Of a stretch of 64,000 bases of DNA, positions 18,225 to 26,384 are shown piece by piece (position 1 is the stretch's first letter; each line of letters opens with the position of its first letter). The DNA is from Pseudoroseomonas ludipueritiae (GTDB taxonomy: Bacteria; Pseudomonadota; Alphaproteobacteria; Acetobacterales; Acetobacteraceae). Made by a program: the position numbers and the translations under genes. A model generated the notes under the pieces. That model was not told the origin of the DNA. It worked only from the letters and a program-made list of their open reading frames with translations, and did no database searches. The DNA lies in assembly GCF_014490445.1 (NCBI RefSeq), contig NZ_JACTUZ010000003.1, forward strand, positions 1-64,000, given 5' to 3'.

Positions 18225-19622
18225 ATGACAGAGCAACCTCATCGCATGGTAGCGGAACAGCCAGAGAAGATGACACCCTGGGATATGTTCAACTTGGAGG
18301 TACCCCAGGACCATATGCCGATGCACGGTGTGCCCGCGCGTGTCGCCAAGGCGGTGGTCAACAGCGAATCCTGGACCGACGCCCGGCCGACGATGAACCT
18401 ATCCTCCTTCGTGACCACCTTCACCGAGCCCGAATCAGAAGAGTTGATGCGGGAGCACTTTCTGAAGAACTACATCGACCATGATATGTACCCGCAGCTC
18501 TTCGCCATGGAGCAGCGAATGGTGCGTTGGCTGCACCGGCTGTGGCATGGGCCGAGTGATGTCACCCCGTATGGCACCGCCACAGTGGGCTCTTCAGAGG
18601 CCTGCATGCTGGCGGGGCTGGCGCATAAGTGGAACTGGCGCCAGGCCAGGGAGGCAGCGGGCAAGGATGCAACACGCCCGAACATGGTCACGGGCGGCAA
18701 TGTACAGATCGTTTGGAAGAAGTTCCTGCGCTACTTCGACGTCGAGCCTCGGATCGCGCCGCTGAAGCCGGGCAATTACCGGCTGACCACGGAGCATCTC
18801 GATCGTCTGGTTGACGAAAACACCATCGCGGTGGTCGCGATCGCCGGGCAGACCTTCACCGGCGAAGATGACGATATCCAGGAGATTCACGACTGGCTGG
18901 ATGCTTATGAGAAGCGCACCGGCCACAGCGTGCCCCTCCATATCGACGGTGCCTCAGGCGGCTTCGTCAACCCCTTCTGCTACCCGGACTACAAATGGGA
19001 TTTTGCACTGCCACGGGTGCAGTCCATCAATGCTTCGGGGCACAAGTTCGGCCTGGTTCCGCCAGGGCTGGGCTGGGTGATCTTCCGTGATGACAAGGTT
19101 TTCAACAAAGACCTCATCTTCTACGTCAACTATCTTGGCGGTGAGATGCCGACGGCAACGCTGAATTTCAGCCGGAACGCATTCCAGATCGCGTTGCAAT
19201 ATTATACCTTCATTCGCCTGGGCTTCGATGGCTTCACGCGGATCATGAAACAGACGGTGCAGAACGCCGTGCATCTGCGCGACCGCCTGGTGGCCAGCGG
19301 ACTCTTCACCATCATGAACGAAACCCAGCGCATTCCCGTCGTGGCGCTGACCCTGAAGCCGGAGTTCGCGAACTTCAATGAGTTCGATATCTCGGCAAAG
19401 GTCCGTGAGCGTGGCTGGGTGATCTCGGCCTATTCGATGCCGCCGGACGCTCAGACGGTGAACTCGCTGCGTGTGGTGGTCCGGCCGCATCTGAACAGCA
19501 ACACGCTCGGCATCCTTGCCGATGACATCATTCATGCTTGCCAGTGGCTGCAGCAGCATGGCGGCAACGCGACACCTCCAGCTCTGCACGACACGTACAA
19601 GTCCAGCCCTGCCAAGTGCTGA
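18225..19622 (+). CDS. gadB: Glutamate decarboxylase (PLP-dependent)
   Basis: The 465-residue length matches E. coli GadA/GadB (466). HIDGASGGF (residues 239-247) supplies the Asp that pairs with the PLP ring nitrogen, and INASGHKFG carries the Schiff-base Lys274. The N-terminal region with FVTTF and the substrate-binding stretch VGSSEACMLAGLAHKW are also GAD-like. The ATG at 18225 has AAGGAGG seven bases upstream; the frame is open earlier but without similarity. The C-terminus ends YKSSPAKC rather than the HisThr ending of E. coli GadB that closes the active site at neutral pH, so the pH response may differ. The reaction is glutamate plus H+ to GABA plus CO2. An AAE-type antiporter follows after 18 bases. 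Confidence 0.93.
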   Translation: MTEQPHRMVAEQPEKMTPWDMFNLEVPQDHMPMHGVPARVAKAVVNSESWTDARPTMNLSSFVTTFTEPESEELMREHFLKNYIDHDMYPQLFAMEQRMVRWLHRLWHGPSDVTPYGTATVGSSEACMLAGLAHKWNWRQAREAAGKDATRPNMVTGGNVQIVWKKFLRYFDVEPRIAPLKPGNYRLTTEHLDRLVDENTIAVVAIAGQTFTGEDDDIQEIHDWLDAYEKRTGHSVPLHIDGASGGFVNPFCYPDYKWDFALPRVQSINASGHKFGLVPPGLGWVIFRDDKVFNKDLIFYVNYLGGEMPTATLNFSRNAFQIALQYYTFIRLGFDGFTRIMKQTVQNAVHLRDRLVASGLFTIMNETQRIPVVALTLKPEFANFNEFDISAKVRERGWVISAYSMPPDAQTVNSLRVVVRPHLNSNTLGILADDIIHACQWLQQHGGNATPPALHDTYKSSPAKC

Positions 19623-19640
19623 AGGCAGAGACGGAATAAC

Positions 19641-21335
19641 ATGGAGCGAATCCACGCACTGCTGCAGCAGGCGCCTGAGCTCGCAATCTTCGCCGCCCTC
19701 GCCGTCGGTGTGCCGCTTGGCAGGCTGCAGCTTGGCCGTTTCGCGCTGGGGAACGCGGCGGCAGTGCTGTTGGTGGCGGTTGTTCTTGGCATTACCTTGA
19801 CCGGGCCGGCCGGGGTGGTGCTGCCCACCACACTGAAGACCTTTGCCTTCGGCCTCTTTGTCTTCTCCGTGGGCTTCTCCGGCGGGCCGCAGTTCTTCGC
19901 CTCGCTGAGTTGGCGCACGCTCGATACGGTGGCGGTGGCATTGACGGTCGCCGTCGTTGGCCTGTTGTCCAGCATTGCCATGGCGCGGTTGCTGGGCTTC
20001 GATAAGGGCACCGCCGCAGGCTTGGCCGCTGGATCGCTGACGGAGACGGCACTTCTCGGTACTGCCAGCGGCGCTCTGGCGCAGCTGGCTTTGCCGGCAG
20101 CCGAAATCCATGCGCTTGAGGGGCGGGCGGCGGTTGCATTCGCCCTGACATATGTCTTTGGCACCATCGCCGTGGTATTTTTCTGCTCACAGGTCGCGCC
20201 CCGGCTGATGCGTGTTGACCTGCAGCAGGCGGCCCGCGCTTTGGAAAGCCGCATTGCTGCCAGCGGCAATGCACCGCGGCACGGCCTCGCGTATCGGCGG
20301 ATCGATGCACGTGGCTTCCGGGTTACGACCGGAGCTGGACAGCGTATCGATGAGATCGAGGCGGCATTGGCCGAAGGCCATGGCTGCATCGAACATCTGA
20401 GGCGAGATGGCCAGCCGGTGCCGGTGGCTGCTGGCGAGCGGCTGCAGGTTGGTGACGAGGTGGTGGTAGCCGGGCGGCGTCCTGCCATCGTTGTCGCTGC
20501 TGGGCTAATTGGGCAGGAACTGGAGGGCTGGGACCTTCTGGCGCCGCTGGAGACCTTCAGTGCCGAGGTGGTGGTAACCCGGAAGGAACTCTCGGGCCGC
20601 AGCCTGCAGGAGGTAAGCGCTGAACTCGGTGAAAACGCTCACGGGGTTTTCCTCACATCGATCATCCGCCAGGGGCAGGAGATCGCCATCCTGCCAGACC
20701 AGGTGGTGTTGCAGGGCGATCTGGCGCGCCTTGTGGGGCCACGTCCGGCAGTCGAGAAAGTTATCGCCGCTGTCGGTCGTCGTCGCCAAGCCGGTGAACG
20801 CTCTGACATAGCAATGCTTGGCATCGGTCTTGCCTTGGGGACGTTGCTGGGCCTGCTGTCATTCGAGGTAGGAGGTATCCCGCTGAGCCTTGGCTCGGGC
20901 GGAGCTATCTTGGTGGCCGGCCTTGTCGCGGGCTGGTACCACGCCCGCAACCCGCTGATCGGTGATCTGCCGCCGCAGGCCGCGCGGGTGCTGTGGGATG
21001 TGGGCCTCACGGTGTTCGTCGCCATCATCGGGTTGAATGCCGGACCAGCGGCGCTGGCCGCGCTCGCCACGCAGGGGCTGCCCGTACTGGCGGCCGGGGT
21101 GGTGGTAGCTGTGCTGCCGCTCTTTGCTGCGCTGATTGTAGGCCGTTGGCTGCTTCGCATGGATCCCGTGATCCTTTGCGGTGCGATTGCGGGCGCGCAG
21201 ACCCAGGATGCGGCCATGTTGGCTGTCTCAGATGCAGCCGAGAGTTCAACTCCGGTACTCGGGTTCACCGTCGCCTATGCTGTCGGCAACATTCTGTTGA
21301 CCATGATTGGCCCGCTCGTCGTGGCAATGAGCTGA
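19641..21335 (+). CDS. Second AAE-family antiporter, co-transcribed with glutamate decarboxylase
   Basis: The 564-residue protein has the same architecture as the divergent neighbour at 16130-17830: membrane half, two RCK_C-like domains (about 205-385) and a second membrane half. The paired signatures are FVFSVGFSGGPQFF and FVAIIGLNAGPAAL, and the C-terminal CGAIAGAQTQDAAM is also family-typical. It begins 18 bases after gadB, so it is almost certainly in the same operon. The two paralogues are clearly diverged rather than a recent duplication. Likely role, inferred, is exchange of glutamate for GABA or a related pair, since no GadC-type (APC family) antiporter is present here. Confidence 0.85.
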   Translation: MERIHALLQQAPELAIFAALAVGVPLGRLQLGRFALGNAAAVLLVAVVLGITLTGPAGVVLPTTLKTFAFGLFVFSVGFSGGPQFFASLSWRTLDTVAVALTVAVVGLLSSIAMARLLGFDKGTAAGLAAGSLTETALLGTASGALAQLALPAAEIHALEGRAAVAFALTYVFGTIAVVFFCSQVAPRLMRVDLQQAARALESRIAASGNAPRHGLAYRRIDARGFRVTTGAGQRIDEIEAALAEGHGCIEHLRRDGQPVPVAAGERLQVGDEVVVAGRRPAIVVAAGLIGQELEGWDLLAPLETFSAEVVVTRKELSGRSLQEVSAELGENAHGVFLTSIIRQGQEIAILPDQVVLQGDLARLVGPRPAVEKVIAAVGRRRQAGERSDIAMLGIGLALGTLLGLLSFEVGGIPLSLGSGGAILVAGLVAGWYHARNPLIGDLPPQAARVLWDVGLTVFVAIIGLNAGPAALAALATQGLPVLAAGVVVAVLPLFAALIVGRWLLRMDPVILCGAIAGAQTQDAAMLAVSDAAESSTPVLGFTVAYAVGNILLTMIGPLVVAMS

Positions 21336-21808
21336 AGCGCGCTGGGGAAGAGTAACTGGAGGTGCGTGCAAGGCTTCCCTGGCTGAACACGCCGCCACGG
21401 TGGAGATGTTCGGCTGACGGTTCGTCAATATGGCCGTTCCATACCGTTCGTGGCGGACAAGTTGCTCTGACCCAGGTTGTGGATTCGTGATCAGGAGTTG
21501 TCTCCACGGGCCGCGCCTCAGTGGGCGTTGCGTAAATGTCCGGTAGCTATGCTTCACCCAAATGCATGGCACCGCTTTTGTGCCATCGAATGCCCCCTCC
21601 CCCGGTACAGCTCCTCCAGGTGCTGGCCACTGCGGATCGCCCATTGCCGCACCTGGCCGCCGGGCTCAGCGCCGTTGGGTTCATCCTGGCGCTTTCGCCC
21701 TAGGCCGGAGGGATCAAGCAGATCTCGCAGCAGCTCAATCCGCCGCCATGACTGGCGAATCAGGCCATCACGGCGTTGCATCGCAGGGTACCGGCGGCAG
21801 GGTGGCCT
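21336..21808. other. Intergenic region without recognisable gene
   Basis: About 470 bases between convergent genes. Open frames of up to about 150 codons occur on both strands, as expected by chance at this GC content, and none resembles a known family. No terminator hairpin with a T-run was seen. Confidence 0.4.
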
Positions 21809-22279
21809 TCAGCGGAAGGAGATCACCATTACGTCGCCGCCGAGGCTCAGCATCAATCCCTCGCGCCGCGTCCGGAGCCGCAGCACCACACCCGCGCCAT
21901 TTTCCATCCACATACCGCCGCCGCTGACATCGCCGATCGCGTAGCCCGCGCGCGCCCGGCCGTAAGTGCCGGCGAAGTCCTGGAGATTGTTCAGGTTGTA
22001 GACCTCGCCATCCGCCTCCAGGCGGGATGCGCCGATGCCGCCTACACCGAGGCCGGTCACCCTGAACGGGTAATCGCTCCCGCGGAAACGCAGCGTGCCG
22101 TGGCCCGCATCCCCACTGCCAATGAACGCGACCTGGACTTCCTCAATGGTCAGCGTTGCATCGGCAGCGCGGGGTGAGGATCCGTCGGGTCCGCTGGATG
22201 ATGGGGCGCAGCCGGTAGCGGCACCCAGCAGGAAAGCAAGCGCGACGGCGGTACGGCGGCGGGAAAGCATCGGGATCAT
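21809..22279 (-). CDS. Small lipoprotein, paralogue of the 23100-23615 product
   Basis: The 156-residue protein has a signal peptide with Arg-rich start (MLSRRR) and a lipobox-like AATGC. The mature part is Gly-rich and beta-like, with segments GTLRFRGSDYPFRVTGLG, GEVYNL, GTYGRARAGYAIGD and GVVLRLRTRREGLMLSLGG. The product at 23100-23615 shares the same order of motifs. The start at 22279 has GGAGA seven bases upstream. I know similar proteins as conserved envelope proteins of unknown function in proteobacteria. It is the last minus-strand gene of the sulfatase/Bat cluster. Confidence 0.65.
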   Translation of the reverse strand: MIPMLSRRRTAVALAFLLGAATGCAPSSSGPDGSSPRAADATLTIEEVQVAFIGSGDAGHGTLRFRGSDYPFRVTGLGVGGIGASRLEADGEVYNLNNLQDFAGTYGRARAGYAIGDVSGGGMWMENGAGVVLRLRTRREGLMLSLGGDVMVISFR

Positions 22280-22387
22280 GTGACATCTCCGGGCGTTGCG
22301 AACCGTAGCCAACACCGCGCACGACAGGCATGGTATCAGGGTAATGCCTGAGAGCAGGCAGGAAATCTCCTGAGGCCATACCCGTGC

Positions 22388-23068
22388 TCAAGCGGCATTC
22401 CCGACGATGCGCGTTAGCACCGCCTCTATGCCGTTTAGCGCGATCTGCACGCCCACACAGACCAGCAGGAATGCTGAGAGCTTGGTCGCGACCAGCGTGC
22501 CGTTACTCCCCAGCCAGTTGGCCAGGGTGTCCGCGTGTCGGTAGCAGATCCAGACCAGCATTGCGACGGCTGCCGCAATGAGGAAGGCCACCAGCGCCGC
22601 CGCTAGCAACCGATGCTCGGAATTATCCTGGGCAGCACTTGCGGACAGCGCGATGGCGGCGGCAATCGAGCCCGGCCCGGTGGTCAGTGGCATGGTCAGC
22701 GGAAAGAAGGCCTGGCGCAGGGCGCTCGTGCGCGTGGACGGCTCGACTGCTTCGGCCGGCTCGGCTGGTTCAGCCACCAGCATCTGCCATCCGGTCATCA
22801 CTACCACTGCGCCCCCGGCGATGCGAAGCGCCTCAAGCGAGATGCCAAAGAAGGCCAGCAATCGCGCACCCAACAGCATCGAGGCCAGAAGCAGGACGAA
22901 GCTGTTGCGGGAGACTATGCGCGCGAGCTGCCGCCGTTCGGGCTTGGCGAGGCCGCTGGTTGCCGCCTGGAACACGAAGGCAGTGCCAGCGGGGTTGATG
23001 ATGCTAACCAGCGTCGAGACACCGAATAGCCATTCACCCAGCACTCGGGCGAGCAGGAAGCCGTCCAT
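22388..23068 (-). CDS. MarC-family membrane protein
   Basis: The 226-residue protein has six predicted membrane helices in two halves joined by a polar linker of Pro/Glu/Ala/Thr (about residues 105-125). Family signatures are INPAGTAFVFQAAT near the N-terminus and PLTTGPGSIAAAIALS after the linker. The ATG at 23068 has GAAGGAAA upstream; the frame is open earlier without similarity. The MarC/NAAT family is annotated as putative small-molecule or amino acid transporters, and its function is not settled. It lies between the two paralogous envelope proteins in the same orientation. Confidence 0.85.
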   Translation of the reverse strand: MDGFLLARVLGEWLFGVSTLVSIINPAGTAFVFQAATSGLAKPERRQLARIVSRNSFVLLLASMLLGARLLAFFGISLEALRIAGGAVVVMTGWQMLVAEPAEPAEAVEPSTRTSALRQAFFPLTMPLTTGPGSIAAAIALSASAAQDNSEHRLLAAALVAFLIAAAVAMLVWICYRHADTLANWLGSNGTLVATKLSAFLLVCVGVQIALNGIEAVLTRIVGNAA

Positions 23069-23099
23069 ATCAGTGTTTCCTTCAAGCTGATGCCCCAGT

Positions 23100-23615
23100 T
23101 CAGTCCTGAAACGCGGCATCGAGGCCCGCCGGCGCGATGCGCAGCAGAGCGCCTTCATGCTGCGACCGTAGCCGCAGCAACACGCCCGCGGCATTGCGCA
23201 GCCGCAGCGGGTGCGGGCCGGAACTTCCTTCCGGCGCTGACGCCGTCGGCTCCTCCTGGTAGTTCCCCGGGAAATCCTCCAGCCTCTTCAGGCCGAAGAT
23301 CTCCCCGCTTGCGCTGACCGATGCGAGCCCGAGGCTGCCGACTTCAATGCCACTGATCTTCACCGCGTAATCCTTGCCGCGGAAATGCAGCCGCCCGCCT
23401 CCGAAGCTTCCGCCAAGCACCAGCAGGCCAACATGCACCAGCTCGATCTCCAGCGTCGCATCCGGGTTGGGATCGGAGTGGCGCCGCGGCTGCGCGGCGG
23501 CCGGCCAGTGGTGCAGCAGCGAAGCCACGCCCAGCAGGAAGCCGCGGCGGCCATGGCGTGGCGCTGGATCAGATCTCCGGGGCGACGCAGTCGTTGCCTC
23601 GGCTTGTGAAACCAT
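23100..23615 (-). CDS. Exported protein with Tat-like signal, paralogue of the 21809-22279 lipoprotein
   Basis: The 171-residue protein starts at ATG 23615, overlapping the preceding lipoprotein gene by 47 bases. Residues 23-41 (RRGFLLG followed by a hydrophobic stretch and AAAQ) look like a twin-arginine signal peptide. The mature part repeats the pattern of its paralogue: ATLEIELVHVGL, GRLHFRGKDYAVKISGIEVGSLG, GEIFGL, FPGNYQ and GVLLRLRSQHEGALLRI. A shorter start is possible but would lose the Arg pair. No enzymatic motif is visible; a periplasmic structural or ligand-binding role is only a guess. Confidence 0.6.
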   Translation of the reverse strand: MVSQAEATTASPRRSDPAPRHGRRGFLLGVASLLHHWPAAAQPRRHSDPNPDATLEIELVHVGLLVLGGSFGGGRLHFRGKDYAVKISGIEVGSLGLASVSASGEIFGLKRLEDFPGNYQEEPTASAPEGSSGPHPLRLRNAAGVLLRLRSQHEGALLRIAPAGLDAAFQD

Positions 23616-23910
23616 GCACGACATTGTCTGCCACCTCGAACGTAACGTCGCAGCTGTATGTCTGCACGTTGTAGCCGCCGGCCCAACCCCAGCCGCCGAG
23701 TGCTTCGCCCACCACCTTGCGGCGCTCATACTGCAGGAAGCGCCTGCTTCCGGCCTGGTATACGCGGACCGGCACGCCGAGCGCGGCAACCAGCTCGCCT
23801 TCCGAACGGCCGACATAAGGCGCGAGGCGGCTCTCGAAGCCTGCCCTGGTCGCGCAGCCGGAAAGCACCAGCAACAGGACTGAAGCGGCGGATAGCGGCA
23901 GTCGCGGCAT
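23569..23910 (-). CDS. Small lipoprotein of unknown function
   Basis: The 113-residue protein has a clean lipoprotein signal: a hydrophobic stretch followed by LSGC (Cys19). AAAGGAG lies six bases before the ATG. The mature part contains YVGRSEGELVAALGVPVRVYQAGSRRFLQYE and one further Cys pair (YSCDV, NDCV). A short helix-turn followed by beta strands resembles SmpA/BamE-like small outer-membrane lipoproteins, but this is not firm. It sits between the HAD phosphatase and the Tat-exported protein in one minus-strand run. Confidence 0.7.
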   Translation of the reverse strand: MPRLPLSAASVLLLVLSGCATRAGFESRLAPYVGRSEGELVAALGVPVRVYQAGSRRFLQYERRKVVGEALGGWGWAGGYNVQTYSCDVTFEVADNVVHGFTSRGNDCVAPEI

Positions 23911-23976
23911 GCGACTTCTCCTTTCTTGGAAATCAACCGCAACGCGGATCTGAGGCTGGCCGCAGGATCGCGGGCA

Positions 23977-24990
23977 TCATAGAGGAGGGAATACGGTGGA
24001 CCAGTCCTGCCGCATCGATACGACGCTCCAGCCGCGCACGGGTGCCTGGTCCAGTGCGCGGTCCAGCCTGCCGATCGGGCTCTGCCGGTCATAGGCAACC
24101 TCACGGGCCGCGTCGTCATGATGCACCACCAGCCCCAGCCGGCGCCCCGGGGGGGCCGTGACGTACTGCAGCATCTCAAGATCGCCGTCGGAATTGCCGA
24201 ATGCGGCGATCGGCCGGCGGCCGATGAACTTGCCGATCGCTACCGGCTTGCCTGGCCCGTCGTCGATGAAGTCCATCTCGGCCAAACGATGGAGTTCCGG
24301 CTGCCCACCTTGCGGGAAGCGGAAGACGCTGCGGATGCTGGAGCCGATGACGCGCTGCGGCGGAATGCCGTACGCCCGCTCGCTCCAGGCACGGACGAAC
24401 TCGATGCCGCCGCCGGAGACGATGTAGTTCGCGAAGCCATTTCGTTCGAGCAGCGCCAGCAGCTCCAGCATCGGCTGATAAATGGTGGTCAGGTAGGGCC
24501 GGTGGAACTTCGGATGCCGGGCGGTGGAGAGCCAGGCATTGACCTCTTCCTCGAAGGCCTCTGGAGTGCTGCCGGCATGCGTCGCGAGCATCAGCTCCAT
24601 GATGCCGCGTGAGCCAAGTGCGGCCAGCTCAGCTTCGTCGCGCTTCAGGGCGGTGCGGAACGGTTCCGTGGTGCTCCATTCCGGGTGATGCGGCGCCATC
24701 TGCCGTATCCGGTCCAGCGCGAACTCGAACTGTACCGTGGGAATCTCGCACCACAAGGTGCCGTCGTTGTCGAAGACCGCGATGCGGGCAGGCGGAGGCA
24801 CGAAGTCCGGCCCCCCTTCCCGCGTGACGGCCTCGACGAAGTCGATGATCGCCTGGCGGGCGGCACTGGGCTTCCAGGAGGGCAGCGCTTCCGAAGCAGG
24901 TTGCGCCCCGGCCGGACGCGGCGCGACGAAGGCAAGCAAACCAAGTGTGCCGAGGGTGCGGCGGCTCAGACCGGTTGGGCGAGGAGGCAT
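23977..24990 (-). CDS. Exported HAD-superfamily phosphatase-like protein
   Basis: The 337-residue protein has a Tat-like signal (LSRRTLGTLGLLAF, cleavage near AGA). HAD motif I is FDNDGTLWCE, motif II is IVSGGG, and motif IV is AAFGNSDGDLEML. These indicate a phosphoserine-phosphatase-like hydrolase with a large helical cap. I chose ATG 24990 because GGAGA precedes it. An in-frame ATG at 25020 overlaps the batD stop (ATGA) and is an alternative. Periplasmic location is inferred from the signal. It follows the Bat genes in the same unit; the substrate is unknown. Confidence 0.78.
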   Translation of the reverse strand: MPPRPTGLSRRTLGTLGLLAFVAPRPAGAQPASEALPSWKPSAARQAIIDFVEAVTREGGPDFVPPPARIAVFDNDGTLWCEIPTVQFEFALDRIRQMAPHHPEWSTTEPFRTALKRDEAELAALGSRGIMELMLATHAGSTPEAFEEEVNAWLSTARHPKFHRPYLTTIYQPMLELLALLERNGFANYIVSGGGIEFVRAWSERAYGIPPQRVIGSSIRSVFRFPQGGQPELHRLAEMDFIDDGPGKPVAIGKFIGRRPIAAFGNSDGDLEMLQYVTAPPGRRLGLVVHHDDAAREVAYDRQSPIGRLDRALDQAPVRGWSVVSMRQDWSTVFPPL

Positions 24991-25016
24991 GGCACGATCT
25001 CCAGGGTGGAAGGTTT

Positions 25017-26384
25017 TCATCGATGCCAGCCCGGCAGGATGAGGCGTGGCGGGGGCGTGGGGGAACCAGCCGGGTTGAGAGAAGGCAGCGCCGCCTCCCG
25101 CCTGCCAGGGCTGCGCCTCCGCAGCCGCCGGCGCGCCTTCACTGCCGCGGCCGCCAGGCCAGCGCCGTTCCAGGCCCGCCCGGGAGCCTGGGCCGGTGCC
25201 GCGAAGCAGAGGTCCGACAGCCTGGCCGCTTCTGCTGCCAAGGCTGGGCTCCGGCTCAGCCGGGCCAGCTCAGGCAGGGTGGGCAAGTGCGGCGGCGGCA
25301 GGATGAGCGCCGCCCAGCGCAGCAGCGCCGCCATCGCGGGGCGCGCTGCATTGGCATGGCAGGCTCGGCGCAGCGCGGCGAAGGCGGCCGCTTCCGGCGT
25401 CTCGGCCGGCATGAGGCGCCGTGGCAGCTTGCCATGCCGGACAGCCCACCAGCCGAGCAGGCCCAGGATCAGGGCCAACAGGACCAGCATGGCCGGTGCG
25501 GTCCTCCACCAGGGGCGGGAATGGGGCGCCACGGGCACGGCGACCGCCTCGATCACCAGCGGTGCGATGGCAAGTTCGGTCAGCGCGCCGCTGTCCGGGT
25601 TGAACCATTGCAGTTGACTGCCCGGCAGCACGAAGCGGCCGGGGCGCTGCGGCACGAAGGCGGCGCTGTCGATACGCTGGGCCCTCAGCACGCCACGCTC
25701 ACTGCTGTCCTCCAGCCGCGGCGGGTCCGGGTAGGCGCGCATGCCCGAAGGTGCCTGCCAGTCGACGGCCGGCAGAACCATGCTGGTGGTGTCGCTGACC
25801 CGCAGCGTGATACGGCGGGTCAGAGCCTCACCCACCGGCACACGCGCGGGGTCCCCCTGAACTTCGCTGGTCAGGCTGGCTTCGGGCGAAGTGACCAGGC
25901 GGTGCAGGTCGCGCACACCGGGTGGCAGCCGCACCTCAAAGGTGAGAGGCTGGCTTTCGGCCTGAGCGGTGATGCTGCCGCCGTCGTCGCCGATGACCGG
26001 GGCAACAAGCTTCAGCGCAGGGAAGACCAGTGATCCGGTCTGCAGCGGGAAAAGGTCGTAGCGGTGCTGCAGCAGCACATAGCTCACGCCCCCCTCGCGC
26101 TCCGTGCCCGGTGTCGTGCTGCCGTTCGGAAGCACAACGGCGTGGCCGGTCATGGCAGGATCGGGAAAGCTGGGTGAGCCACCGAAGCGCACCCGTGTCC
26201 GCAGGATGGCGGTGAGGCCGACATGCTGGCCGAACCACAGCGGGCCAGGCTGGTCAGGCACGACACGCAGCTCCAGCGCCGGCTGGGCGCGGAGAGGAGC
26301 GGGCAGCAACATCGCGGCGGCCAGCAGCAGCGGGCCAGGCAAGGGTGCAACCAGTCTGGAAAAGGCCGGCGGGAGGGCCCTCAT
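25017..26384 (-). CDS. BatD-like membrane protein
   Basis: The 455-residue protein has a signal peptide, a large beta-rich periplasmic region, a membrane helix near residues 293-312 and a cytoplasmic Ala/Arg-rich tail. The pattern SYVLLQHRYDLFPLQTGSLVFPALKL is typical of BatD oxygen-tolerance proteins. Its ATG overlaps the stop of the BatB/C gene as ATGA. Bat proteins work with MoxR ATPases in envelope stress or assembly, with biochemical roles still poorly defined. Confidence 0.8.
   Translation of the reverse strand: MRALPPAFSRLVAPLPGPLLLAAAMLLPAPLRAQPALELRVVPDQPGPLWFGQHVGLTAILRTRVRFGGSPSFPDPAMTGHAVVLPNGSTTPGTEREGGVSYVLLQHRYDLFPLQTGSLVFPALKLVAPVIGDDGGSITAQAESQPLTFEVRLPPGVRDLHRLVTSPEASLTSEVQGDPARVPVGEALTRRITLRVSDTTSMVLPAVDWQAPSGMRAYPDPPRLEDSSERGVLRAQRIDSAAFVPQRPGRFVLPGSQLQWFNPDSGALTELAIAPLVIEAVAVPVAPHSRPWWRTAPAMLVLLALILGLLGWWAVRHGKLPRRLMPAETPEAAAFAALRRACHANAARPAMAALLRWAALILPPPHLPTLPELARLSRSPALAAEAARLSDLCFAAPAQAPGRAWNGAGLAAAAVKARRRLRRRSPGRREAALPSLNPAGSPTPPPRLILPGWHR

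Noticed and set aside
21477-21944. Overlapping frames of 120-155 codons between the antiporter and the lipoprotein gene
   Set aside because: Arg/Ser/Pro-rich composition typical of non-coding high-GC frames, no ribosome binding site and no family match.
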